The notes under the pieces were generated by a model. That model worked only from the letters and a program-made list of their open reading frames with translations, ran no database searches and was not told the origin of the DNA. From an uncultured Anaerolineaceae bacterium (GTDB lineage: Bacteria > Chloroflexota > Anaerolineae > Promineifilales > Promineifilaceae), in NCBI GenBank assembly GCA_937967805.1, contig CALBTC010000517.1, positions 1-5,446 on the forward strand: a stretch of 5,446 nt of DNA, written 5' to 3'. The first letter of the stretch is position 1; each line of letters starts with the position of its first letter. The position numbers and the translations under genes were made by a program. Shown here piece by piece: positions 1-5,363 of the stretch.

Positions 1-254
1 CGGGCGGCCAGGCCGGACCCGGCGAGCCCATCGGCCCCAACCTGACGCCTTCCGGGGAGCTGGGCGGCTGGTCACAAGAGGATTTCTTCCGGCTGATCCG
101 TACCGGCCAGACGCCGGCAGGCCGCCAGATTAACCCATTTATGCCCTGGCACTACTACCGCCAGATGACCGATACGGAATTGACCGCCATCTGGCTCTAC
201 CTGCAATCGCTGGAGCCGGCACAAACGCCAGCCGATTTTGCCAGCGGCTCGTAA
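1..254 (+). CDS. C-type cytochrome, C-terminal part (5' end outside window)
   Basis: The frame is open from the left edge (first whole codon at 3) to TAA at 252-254 and gives 83 residues. It reads GPNLTP, then GELGGWSQEDFFRLIRTG, then TPAGRQINPFMPWHYY, then MTDTELTAIWLYLQSL. This is the C-terminal half of a class I cytochrome c domain: the Met in NPFMPW (codon 141-143) is the expected axial haem ligand and the last helix has the usual ELTAIWLYLQSL form. The CXXCH haem attachment site would lie upstream and is not visible, so haem binding is inferred from the family. Such proteins are exported electron carriers or the haem domain of a larger redox protein; which one cannot be told from this fragment. 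The gene converges on amrB with 11 nt between the stop codons. Too much is missing to give a gene symbol. Confidence 0.85.
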   Translation, partial: GGQAGPGEPIGPNLTPSGELGGWSQEDFFRLIRTGQTPAGRQINPFMPWHYYRQMTDTELTAIWLYLQSLEPAQTPADFASGS

Positions 255-265
255 GCGGAAGCTGT

Positions 266-1060
266 TTAGCCGAACAACAGGAAAGCGCCGTAACCTACCA
301 CACGATCTTTGCTTCCGGCGGTATCTCCGGAATTGCGCAAATCAGCGGTGACGGCCTGTAAACCCGCTTCTTTGGCTGTAAGCAAAAGGCCCTGAATGGG
401 CAAACGGCCGCACGCGCTTTCCCTTCCTAATTTATCCGGTCGAAGCTGCTCGATGGCTTCGGCCGTTTTTTTGTCCAGCGCTACGGCCGTCTCATAATCA
501 TAATAATGGCTCAAGTCCGAGCTGATCACGATGAGGGTTTCCGGTCCGCCCCACAGCCGGCGCAGCAGTTCGAAAACATCTTCACCCGTGGTTGAGCCGG
601 CAACCAATGGCACGATGGCAAAATCGGCGGCCAAAGTTTGCAGGAAGGGCAACATCACTTCCAGAGCATGTTCGCGGCTGTGGGCAGCGTCGTTCACCTG
701 TACCTGAGGCAGCGATTGAATCCCTTCCACCACTGCCCTGTCCACGGGCACGAGTCCCAGCGGCGTGGCAAAGGCGTCTACGCTCACGGTGGCCAGACCT
801 TCTATCGCCATCGTGTGCGCCGGCCCGATGAGCACCACACGCTGCACGCCAGCCATCTTGCCCGCCAGCGGCTTAAAAGCCGACCCGACGATAGGGCCAG
901 AATAAACGTACCCGGCATGGGGGGCAATGATCGCCTTGGGCGGCTGCGGCTGCGGGGCAGGCACAGCCTCGTCCAAATATTGCTGCACCAATTCTTTCAG
1001 GCGGTCAGGCTCTGCTGGATAAAATGTTCCGGCAACGGCCGTCTCACGAACATTACTCAT
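266..1060 (-). CDS. amrB: AmmeMemoRadiSam system protein B (MEMO family)
   Basis: 264-residue protein of the MEMO1-like family, related to ring-opening dioxygenases. It starts VRETAVAGTFYPAEP, the typical family N-terminus. Visible motifs are IAPHAGYVYSG (H48), LIGPAHT (H82), SREHALEVMLPFL (about 128-140), SSDLSHYYDY (D182, H185) and ESACGRLPIQGLLL (C217), ending in GYGAFLLF. H48, H82 and C217 correspond to the metal-binding His-His-Cys set described for human MEMO1, so the site looks intact. The start at 1060 was chosen over an in-frame ATG at 1147 because GGAGGG (1069-1074) sits 8 nt upstream, homology begins right after it, and the extra 29 codons would read through an intergenic repeat. 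It is divergent from amrS, its usual partner; the A component (AMMECR1-like) is absent. To my knowledge the reaction of this system is not firmly established. Likely cytosolic. Confidence 0.93.
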   Translation of the reverse strand: MSNVRETAVAGTFYPAEPDRLKELVQQYLDEAVPAPQPQPPKAIIAPHAGYVYSGPIVGSAFKPLAGKMAGVQRVVLIGPAHTMAIEGLATVSVDAFATPLGLVPVDRAVVEGIQSLPQVQVNDAAHSREHALEVMLPFLQTLAADFAIVPLVAGSTTGEDVFELLRRLWGGPETLIVISSDLSHYYDYETAVALDKKTAEAIEQLRPDKLGRESACGRLPIQGLLLTAKEAGLQAVTADLRNSGDTAGSKDRVVGYGAFLLFG

Positions 1061-1068
1061 GCTTCTCA

Positions 1069-1074
1069 CCCTCC
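1069..1074 (-). promoter_or_regulatory. Ribosome binding site of amrB that decides its start
   Basis: Reading on the minus strand, GGAGGG lies 8 nt before the ATG at 1058-1060. It is the strongest Shine-Dalgarno match seen in the window and supports the short amrB start rather than the longer in-frame ATG at 1145-1147. Confidence 0.75.
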
Positions 1075-1077
1075 GCT

Positions 1078-1116
1078 GTAACCAACCGATTACTGATTGC
1101 CGATAGCGGATTACCG
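1078..1116. repeat. GATTAC-type intergenic repeat, copy A
   Basis: This part of the amrB-amrS spacer is built from variants of ACCGATTAC/GTAATCGG. ACCGATTACTGA at 1085-1096 is identical to 2331-2342 in copy B. CGGATTACCG at 1107-1116 is identical to 3020-3029 in copy C, and its reverse complement is at 2975-2984. Unlike the other two copies it forms no long perfect hairpin, so it may be a partial or decayed copy. It lies inside the probable 5' untranslated leader of amrB. Confidence 0.7.
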
Positions 1117-1126
1117 TCCGCCATGT

Positions 1127-1151
1127 AGTATACTCTAACTGGATCATGATC
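1127..1151. promoter_or_regulatory. Candidate divergent promoter/operator region of amrB and amrS
   Basis: This AT-rich patch sits between the divergent genes and holds two perfect palindromes, AGTATACT (1127-1134) and GATCATGATC (1142-1151). TATACT can be read as a -10 box on either strand: 1129-1134 towards amrS, leaving a leader of about 30 nt, or 1127-1132 on the minus strand towards amrB. For amrB a weak -35-like TTAGAT lies 16 nt further upstream. No good -35 is seen for amrS. GATCATGATC could be an operator, but no regulator is known; this is a guess from position and symmetry. Confidence 0.35.
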
Positions 1152-1172
1152 TAATCCTTTTGAGGTGAGCTG

Positions 1173-2258
1173 ATGGACCAAACAGAGAGTTTCCCTACCA
1201 AATATTGGCACAGACTGCCCAACGGCCGTATTCAATGCGACGTCTGCCCCCGTGCCTGCAAATTAAGCGAAGGGCAGCGCGGTCTCTGCTTTGTGCGCAT
1301 GCGCCAGGATGATGCCATTGTGTTGACGACGTACGGCCGTTCCTCCGGCTACTGCATTGACCCCATCGAGAAAAAACCGCTCAACCAGTTCCTGCCCGGC
1401 ACGCCCATCCTCAGTTTTGGCACGGCGGGCTGCAACCTCTCCTGCAAATTTTGCCAGAACTGGGACATCAGCAAGTCGCGCGAGATTGATACATTGGCCG
1501 ACCAGGCCTCGCCCGAAGCCATCGCCCAGGCCGCTGAGCGGCTGGACTGCCGCAGCGTCGCTTTTACCTACAACGACCCGGTCATCTTCATGGAATACGC
1601 CATTGACGTGGCCCAGGCGTGTCGCGAACGGGGCATCAAATCGGTGGCAGTGACGGCCGGTTACATGTGTGACGAACCGCGGACAGAGTTTTACCAGTAC
1701 ATGGACGCCGCCAACGTCGATTTAAAAGGATTCACCGAAGATTTCTACAAAAAGCTGTGTGCCGGTGAGCTGCAGCCGGTTTTAGACACGCTGCGCTACC
1801 TGAAACACGAGACAGACGTCTGGTTTGAAATCACCAACCTCATCATCCCCGGCTGGAACGATTCCGACGCGGAGCTGGAGGCAATGACGCAGTGGGTGGT
1901 AGAGGAACTGGGGCCAGACGTGCCCATGCACTTTTCCGCGTTTCACCCCGACTACAAAATGACAAACGTGCCGCGCACGCCGCCGGCCGTGCTCACCCGG
2001 GCGCGCAACATCGCCGTTAAAAATGGCGTGCGCTACGCTTACACCGGCAACGTCCATGACCGGGCCGGCGACACCACGTTTTGCCACCAGTGCGGCGAAA
2101 AGCTGATTGAACGGGATTGGTATCAGTTAATTAGCTACCGGGTGGATGCAAACGGCCGTTGCCCCACCTGCCACACAATCTGCGCCGGCGTATTTGAAAA
2201 ACAGCCCGGCCACTGGGGCCGCCGCCGCCAACCGGTGCGCCTGGCCTCTTTTGCCTGA
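1173..2258 (+). CDS. amrS: AmmeMemoRadiSam system radical SAM enzyme
   Basis: 361-residue radical SAM enzyme, about the family's usual length and apparently intact. The 4Fe-4S cluster motif CxxxCxxC is CNLSCKFC (C87, C91, C94), followed by QNWDIS. The N-terminus carries a Cys cluster, CDVCPRAC (C22, C25, C29) plus C39 in GLCFVR, as in the pyruvate formate-lyase-activating-like branch. AFTYNDPVIFMEY (130-142), NVDLKGF (181-187), ITNLIIPGWND (220-230) and HFSAFHPDYKM (253-263) are typical barrel motifs of this family. The C-terminus has a zinc-ribbon-like pair, CHQC (304-307) and CPTC (330-333), also usual here. It should reductively cleave S-adenosylmethionine and act together with AmrB and an AMMECR1-like protein on a substrate I cannot name. 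ATG at 1173 follows GAGGTGA (1162-1168) with a 4-nt gap. Divergent from amrB across a 112-nt spacer. Confidence 0.93.
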   Translation: MDQTESFPTKYWHRLPNGRIQCDVCPRACKLSEGQRGLCFVRMRQDDAIVLTTYGRSSGYCIDPIEKKPLNQFLPGTPILSFGTAGCNLSCKFCQNWDISKSREIDTLADQASPEAIAQAAERLDCRSVAFTYNDPVIFMEYAIDVAQACRERGIKSVAVTAGYMCDEPRTEFYQYMDAANVDLKGFTEDFYKKLCAGELQPVLDTLRYLKHETDVWFEITNLIIPGWNDSDAELEAMTQWVVEELGPDVPMHFSAFHPDYKMTNVPRTPPAVLTRARNIAVKNGVRYAYTGNVHDRAGDTTFCHQCGEKLIERDWYQLISYRVDANGRCPTCHTICAGVFEKQPGHWGRRRQPVRLASFA

Positions 2259-2267
2259 CGCTGTTTT

Positions 2268-2346
2268 AGTAAGCAGTGTTCAGTAGGTCAGTAATCAGGG
2301 TTCAGTAAACTGCTTACTGATTACTGACTCACCGATTACTGAACAC
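2268..2346. repeat. GATTAC-type intergenic repeat, copy B (large imperfect hairpin)
   Basis: This element starts 10 nt after the amrS stop. GTGTTCAGTA (2276-2285) pairs perfectly with TACTGAACAC (2337-2346), and GTCAGTAATCA (2287-2297) pairs perfectly with TGATTACTGAC (2318-2328), leaving an 8-nt bulge on the right arm and a 20-nt loop. A competing 10-bp pairing joins AGTAAGCAGT (2268-2277) to ACTGCTTACT (2309-2318). There is no T-run after it, so it is not a classic intrinsic terminator, though the RNA hairpin could still protect or end the amrS message. It shares a 12-mer with copy A. Confidence 0.85.
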
Positions 2347-2378
2347 CGGCCTGTCACAAACGGCCGCTCCCCGGTGTT
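2342..2378. promoter_or_regulatory. Stem-loop just upstream of the sigma factor gene
   Basis: AACACCGG (2342-2349) is a perfect inverted repeat of CCGGTGTT (2371-2378) around a 21-nt loop containing CGGCCG. Its left arm overlaps the end of copy B, so the two hairpins cannot fully form at once. It is not followed by a T-run. It could be an operator, a leader structure for the sigma operon or a weak terminator for amrS; the sequence does not decide. Confidence 0.4.
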
Positions 2379-2405
2379 TAATTGAACAGAAAGACGCAAA
2401 CCCAT

Positions 2406-2987
2406 ATGGCAAAAGGAACAGATGTGACCAGCCTAACCGATAACCTGCTGCTCGAGCAGATGGGGCAGGGAGACGTGGCCTCTTTCGAGGTGCTCTTCCA
2501 CCAGCATTATGATCGCGTCTACGGGCTGCTGTTCCGTTTGTTGGGCAACCGGGATGAAGCGGAAGACGTGACCCAGGAAGTGTTCCTCAAGCTGCATGAC
2601 CATGCCTTTAGCCGCCGCTTTCTCAAGCGTAATCGCGAGCACAACATTGGGGCGTGGCTGTACCGCACGGCCACCAACATGGGCTACAACCACATTCGCG
2701 GACGGCAGCGGCGCTGGCAGCGCAACACCATCCTGGTGCCGGACCCGCAAGGCATCCCCGGTGCCGAAAAAGAGGTGGAGCAGCGGGAAAGGGAAACGGC
2801 CGTACGCCAAACCCTGGCCACATTGCCGGAGCGTGACGTTCAGCTTCTACTCATGCGGCAAATGGGCTTCAGCTACGCCGAATGCGCCGAAGCCGTCGGT
2901 GTAGCAGCCAGCTCAGTGGGCACCCTGCTGGCCCGCGCCGCGGTGGCGTTTAAGGAAGCATATGAAGAGGAGAACGGTAATCCGTAA
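2406..2987 (+). CDS. ECF-type RNA polymerase sigma factor (sigma-70 family)
   Basis: 193 residues from the ATG at 2406. Region 2 spans about 27-104: FHQHYDRVYGLLFRLLGN, EAEDVTQEVFLKLHDH, then NIGAWLYRTATNMGYNHIRG for -10 recognition and melting. Region 4 spans about 132-185: TLATLPERDVQLLLMRQMGFSYAECAEAVGV and SVGTLLARA form the helix-turn-helix for -35 recognition. Regions 1.1 and 3 are absent, as expected for an extracytoplasmic-function sigma. The start is uncertain: a TTG at 2382 extends the frame, while GTG at 2424 has the better Shine-Dalgarno (AAAGGA, 2412-2417, 6 nt away) and would still keep region 2 whole. The final codons (NGNP and stop) lie inside repeat copy C. It is followed by a membrane protein with anti-sigma character, so it probably directs RNA polymerase to stress- or envelope-responsive promoters; the target genes are unknown. 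Confidence 0.92.
   Translation: MAKGTDVTSLTDNLLLEQMGQGDVASFEVLFHQHYDRVYGLLFRLLGNRDEAEDVTQEVFLKLHDHAFSRRFLKRNREHNIGAWLYRTATNMGYNHIRGRQRRWQRNTILVPDPQGIPGAEKEVEQRERETAVRQTLATLPERDVQLLLMRQMGFSYAECAEAVGVAASSVGTLLARAAVAFKEAYEEENGNP
2412..2417 (+). promoter_or_regulatory. Possible ribosome binding site for an internal GTG start of the sigma gene
   Basis: AAAGGA is 6 nt before the in-frame GTG at 2424-2426. Neither the ATG at 2406 nor the TTG at 2382 has a comparable site upstream, so translation may begin at 2424 and give a 187-residue sigma factor. Confidence 0.4.
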
Positions 2988-3036
2988 ACGGTAATCGGTG
3001 ATCGGTAAAAGAGCGATTACGGATTACCGATTACCG
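2974..3036. repeat. GTAATC-type repeat, copy C, overlapping the sigma gene end
   Basis: CGGTAATCCGTAA (2975-2987) is a perfect 13-bp inverted repeat of TTACGGATTACCG (3017-3029). CGGTAATCGGT (2989-2999) is a perfect 11-bp inverted repeat of ACCGATTACCG (3026-3036). The right arms overlap, so two alternative hairpins are possible. ACGGTAATC occurs twice in direct orientation 14 nt apart (2974 and 2988). The left arm contains the last codons and TAA stop of the sigma gene, and the element fills most of the 63-nt gap to the next start. Confidence 0.85.
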
Positions 3037-3050
3037 CAACAGGTGATGTG

Positions 3051-4046
3051 ATGAGCGAACAGGAGAAGCAAATTCAGGAAGTGATGGAGCAGTTGTCTGT
3101 TTTGGAGCCGACGGCGGCCGATGCGCCGCGTCCAGCACGGCAGGCATTTGCCCGGTTGCAGGCGCAATTAGCACCGCAGGAGCGCCCCAACTGGCTGGTG
3201 TGGTTGGGCCAGCAGCTGCTGGCACCGCAGCGACGATTAGCTACGGCCGTTTCCCTGGCCGTGGCGTTACTCCTTATCACCTTTAGCTTTCCCACCGTGC
3301 GGGCCGCCGCCAGTGATTTGCTCAGCCTGTTCCGTGTGCAAAAATTTGCCGCTATCTCCGTTTCACCAGAACAGCTTGCCATTCTGGAGCAGGTAGCGGA
3401 ACAGGGTATCATGCCCGGCGAACTGGAAATCGACCAGGAACCCGGTGCCTTGACGCCGGTTGATTCTTTGGATGAAGCGGCCAGGCTCACCGGGCTAACG
3501 GCCGTGCGCAGCCTGCCCACGCTGGGCCAGCCAGCTGAAATTTACATCGCTTCCGGCGGCAGCGGGCAGTTCACTATCGACGAAGCCAACGCTCGCACTC
3601 TGCTGGAAGCCGCCAACCTGGACCCAAACCTGCTGCCGCCAGGCATTGATGGGGCGCGAATCACCGTGGCGACCTTCAGCGGCATCGATCAGCGCTGGGA
3701 GGATGGCACGACCTTGCTACAGATGGATAGTCCGCTGGTGCAATATCCGGAATCGCTCGATCCGGCCGTGCTGGGTGAAGCGCTGCTGCAAATTTTGGGG
3801 CTGGATCCGCCGGAGGCCAGCCGCCTGGCCCGTGAAATCGATTGGACCAGCACGCTGCTGCTGCCCATTCCCACCAACATGGCTTCCTTTGAGGAAACCA
3901 CAATCAACGGCACCAGCGGCATCGGGCTCAGCAGTCTAGACGGTCAGTTTCACGCCTTGGTTTGGCAGGAAAACGGCCGTCTCTACCTGCTCGCTGCCGC
4001 CAAAACCATGCCGGAATTGGCCGAGCTGGCAAATACGCTACAATAA
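3051..4046 (+). CDS. Membrane-anchored anti-sigma-like protein (putative)
   Basis: 331 residues from ATG 3051, which follows AGGTGA (3041-3046) by 4 nt; an in-frame GTG sits directly before it. The layout is a cytoplasmic N-terminal segment of about 60 residues, rich in Gln and Glu, one transmembrane helix at about 63-84 (LATAVSLAVALLLITFSF), then an extracytoplasmic domain of about 245 residues beginning AAASDLLSLFRVQKFAAISV. The topology and position behind an ECF sigma gene suggest it binds and silences that sigma factor and releases it on an outside signal. No HxxxCxxC zinc anti-sigma motif is present; the protein contains no Cys at all. The outer part contains DEAARLTGL (141-149) and FTIDEANARTLLEAANL (174-190), resembling helical segments often seen in Chloroflexota hypothetical proteins beside sigma genes, from memory only. 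The role is inferred from context, not from a recognised domain. Confidence 0.65.
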   Translation: MSEQEKQIQEVMEQLSVLEPTAADAPRPARQAFARLQAQLAPQERPNWLVWLGQQLLAPQRRLATAVSLAVALLLITFSFPTVRAAASDLLSLFRVQKFAAISVSPEQLAILEQVAEQGIMPGELEIDQEPGALTPVDSLDEAARLTGLTAVRSLPTLGQPAEIYIASGGSGQFTIDEANARTLLEAANLDPNLLPPGIDGARITVATFSGIDQRWEDGTTLLQMDSPLVQYPESLDPAVLGEALLQILGLDPPEASRLAREIDWTSTLLLPIPTNMASFEETTINGTSGIGLSSLDGQFHALVWQENGRLYLLAAAKTMPELAELANTLQ

Positions 4047-4051
4047 ATGGC

Positions 4052-4363
4052 ATGTTCGACAATCCGTTGGTTTTGCCGGCTATTTTGGGTCTCATTGCAC
4101 TGGGCATCTTTTACCTAATTGTTACCGGCCAGAACGATGCGCCCGGCGAGGAAACGAAGGATGAGGAAGCGGTGCGACGCTGGCAGGTGCAGTGCCCCAA
4201 CTGCCGGCGCTGGAAAAAGATGCCGCCCATTCGCCGTGAGAAGCTGCTTAACGTTCAGGAGGCGCTAGAAAGAAGGCTCATTTCCGGGCCATACCCCCGT
4301 TTTTTGCATGAATACAAATGCCACTTTTGCGGCCACATCTGGCAGGAAAAATATTCTGATTAA
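4052..4363 (+). CDS. Small membrane protein with a zinc-ribbon-like Cys pair
   Basis: 103 residues. I do not recognise the family. An N-terminal transmembrane helix (about 7-24, VLPAILGLIALGIFYLIV) is followed by an acidic linker (GEETKDEEA) and a basic cytoplasmic-looking domain with CPNC (C48, C51) and CHFC (C90, C93), each pair in the CxxC form of a zinc knuckle, about 38 residues apart. CPNCRRW and KCHFCGHIW suggest a zinc ribbon that would bind a metal, nucleic acid or a protein. ATG 4052 was chosen because the open frame further upstream overlaps the preceding gene and has no transmembrane or homology signal; no clear Shine-Dalgarno is visible. It starts 5 nt after the anti-sigma-like stop and ends 2 nt before the ATPase start, so it is probably translated as part of the operon. 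A helper of the sigma/anti-sigma pair or of the transporter are both possible. Confidence 0.78.
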   Translation: MFDNPLVLPAILGLIALGIFYLIVTGQNDAPGEETKDEEAVRRWQVQCPNCRRWKKMPPIRREKLLNVQEALERRLISGPYPRFLHEYKCHFCGHIWQEKYSD

Positions 4364-4365
4364 CG

Positions 4366-5286
4366 ATGAATGAATTTGCCATTGAAGCAGTGGGGCTGCG
4401 CAAACAGTTTGGCCCGAAAACGGCCGTGGCCAATCTCACGCTCCAGGTAAAGCGGGGCGAAATCTTTGGTTTTTTGGGGCCAAACGGTGCCGGCAAAACC
4501 ACCTCGGTGAAGATGCTGCTGGGGCTGACAACCCCTACGGCGGGCAGCGCCATGCTGCTGGGCAAACCGTTGGGCGACCGGGTGACGCGGGCCAAAATTG
4601 GCTTTTTGCCCGAACATTTTCGCTTCCATGAATGGCTGAAGGCGGCCGAATTTCTGGATTTGCACGGCCGTTTGCACCAGATGCCTGCCAACCAGCGCCG
4701 GCAAGCCATCCCTGAATTATTGGCCCTGGTTGGCTTGCGAGACCGGGCCGACACGCCGCTGCGCGCCTTCTCCAAAGGGATGCTGCAGCGCATCGGCCTG
4801 GCCCAGGCGCTGCTGAATGAGCCTGAGCTGGTTTTTTTGGACGAGCCGACGTCTGGACTGGACCCATTGGGGCGGCGGCTGGTACGCGACGTGATCAACC
4901 AGCTTAGGCAGCGGGGCGCGGCCGTTTTTCTCAATTCCCATTTGCTCAGCGAAGTCGAACAAACGTGTGATCGCGTAACATTCATTCGCCAGGGCGAAGT
5001 GTTGGAAACCATGTCGCTGCATGAGACGTTGACGGTCGTTCCCGTTTTGGTGCGCGTGGGGCAGCCGGGGCCGGAACTGCTGGCAGGATTGGCGGTGTTT
5101 GGCGATGGGGTGCGGTTGGACGGGGAAAACGGCCGTATCCATCTCAATCTGCCCGACGAAGCTGCCATTCCCCGGCTGGCCCACTGGCTCATCGAGCAAG
5201 GACACACGCTGTACGAACTCACCCCCCAGCCGCTCACCCTGGAGGAACGCTTCCTGCAAATCGTCGGCACCCAATCCGAAGGATGA
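4366..5286 (+). CDS. ABC transporter ATP-binding protein (ABC-2 type exporter)
   Basis: 306 residues, a usual length for the CcmA/NatA-like ATPases of ABC-2 exporters. The nucleotide-binding domain has Walker A GPNGAGKTT (38-46), the family variant IGFLPEHF in the Q-loop region (78-85), signature FSKGMLQR (135-142, in place of LSGGQ), Walker B LVFLDEPTSGLD (155-166) and the switch His in NSHLLSEVE (H192). All catalytic positions are present. The C-terminal 85 or so residues form the accessory domain common in this group, ending LTLEERFLQIVG. It would energise a membrane permease; the start of one follows at 5380. The substrate cannot be predicted. ATG 4366 lies 2 nt after the previous stop and has no good Shine-Dalgarno, which suggests coupled translation. 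Co-transcription with the sigma and anti-sigma genes is inferred from spacing. Confidence 0.93.
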   Translation: MNEFAIEAVGLRKQFGPKTAVANLTLQVKRGEIFGFLGPNGAGKTTSVKMLLGLTTPTAGSAMLLGKPLGDRVTRAKIGFLPEHFRFHEWLKAAEFLDLHGRLHQMPANQRRQAIPELLALVGLRDRADTPLRAFSKGMLQRIGLAQALLNEPELVFLDEPTSGLDPLGRRLVRDVINQLRQRGAAVFLNSHLLSEVEQTCDRVTFIRQGEVLETMSLHETLTVVPVLVRVGQPGPELLAGLAVFGDGVRLDGENGRIHLNLPDEAAIPRLAHWLIEQGHTLYELTPQPLTLEERFLQIVGTQSEG

Positions 5287-5293
5287 ATGGTTG

Positions 5294-5363
5294 AACCGCA
5301 AAGCGCGCGAAGAACGCAAAGAATAAACGAAAATGCTTTGCGCTCTCTGCGTCCTTTGCGGTT
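5294..5363. repeat. AACCGCAAAG/CTTTGCGGTT hairpin repeat
   Basis: A 70-nt imperfect palindrome lies between the ATPase and permease genes. The outer arms AACCGCAAAG (5294-5303) and CTTTGCGGTT (5354-5363) match perfectly over 10 bp, and the inner arms CGCAAAG (5315-5321) and CTTTGCG (5336-5342) over 7 bp. In between, 11-nt stretches match at 6 positions; the loop is 14 nt. I recall similar CGCAAAG-type intergenic palindromes from many unrelated bacterial genomes, so this is probably a dispersed element rather than a gene-specific site. It has no T-run directly after it. Confidence 0.85.

Larger units (their letters stand above)
483..5136. repeat. Iterated palindrome ACGGCCGT, 12 dispersed copies
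   Basis: Exact copies start at 483, 1035, 1222, 1333, 2152, 2796, 3243, 3498, 3973, 4420, 4664 and 5129, all inside coding sequence. Eight further CGGCCG cores carry one or two changes in the outer bases (CGGCCG starting at 405, 460, 1984, 2361, 3115, 3763, 4643 and 4919). With independent bases, no base composition would give more than about 0.24 copies of this octamer in 5446 bases, so twelve is a strong excess. The spread through unrelated genes suggests a genome-wide iterated motif. Confidence 0.85.

Noticed and set aside
245..272. CGGCT/AGCCG as a bidirectional terminator between the cytochrome gene and amrB
   Set aside because: Only 5 bp of stem with an 18-nt loop and no T-run on either side; too weak to call, although a terminator would be expected between convergent genes.
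592..1081. Plus-strand frames of 79 and 147 codons across amrB
   Set aside because: Antisense shadows of a well-supported amrB with conserved metal ligands; their products show no family features.
2341..2375. GAACAC before the sigma gene as a -35 box of an autoregulated ECF promoter
   Set aside because: No CGTC-like -10 is found at the expected 16-17 nt distance, and these bases are explained by the hairpin arms.
1078..3036. GATTAC-type repeats considered as a CRISPR array
   Set aside because: The copies are in separate spacers, differ in length and order of units, and have no regular unique spacers; no cas gene is present.
3074..3520. A 148-codon minus-strand frame opposite the anti-sigma-like gene
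   Set aside because: Low-complexity Ser/Ala/Cys-rich product, no recognisable motif, and the plus-strand gene has a start, a ribosome binding site and operon context.
4832..4838. Run of seven T in the Walker B region of the ATPase, considered as a slippage or frameshift site
   Set aside because: The run simply encodes Val-Phe-Leu of the Walker B strand, the zero frame is intact to the end, and neither shifted frame gives a meaningful product. The T7 in amrB near 464-472 is judged the same way.
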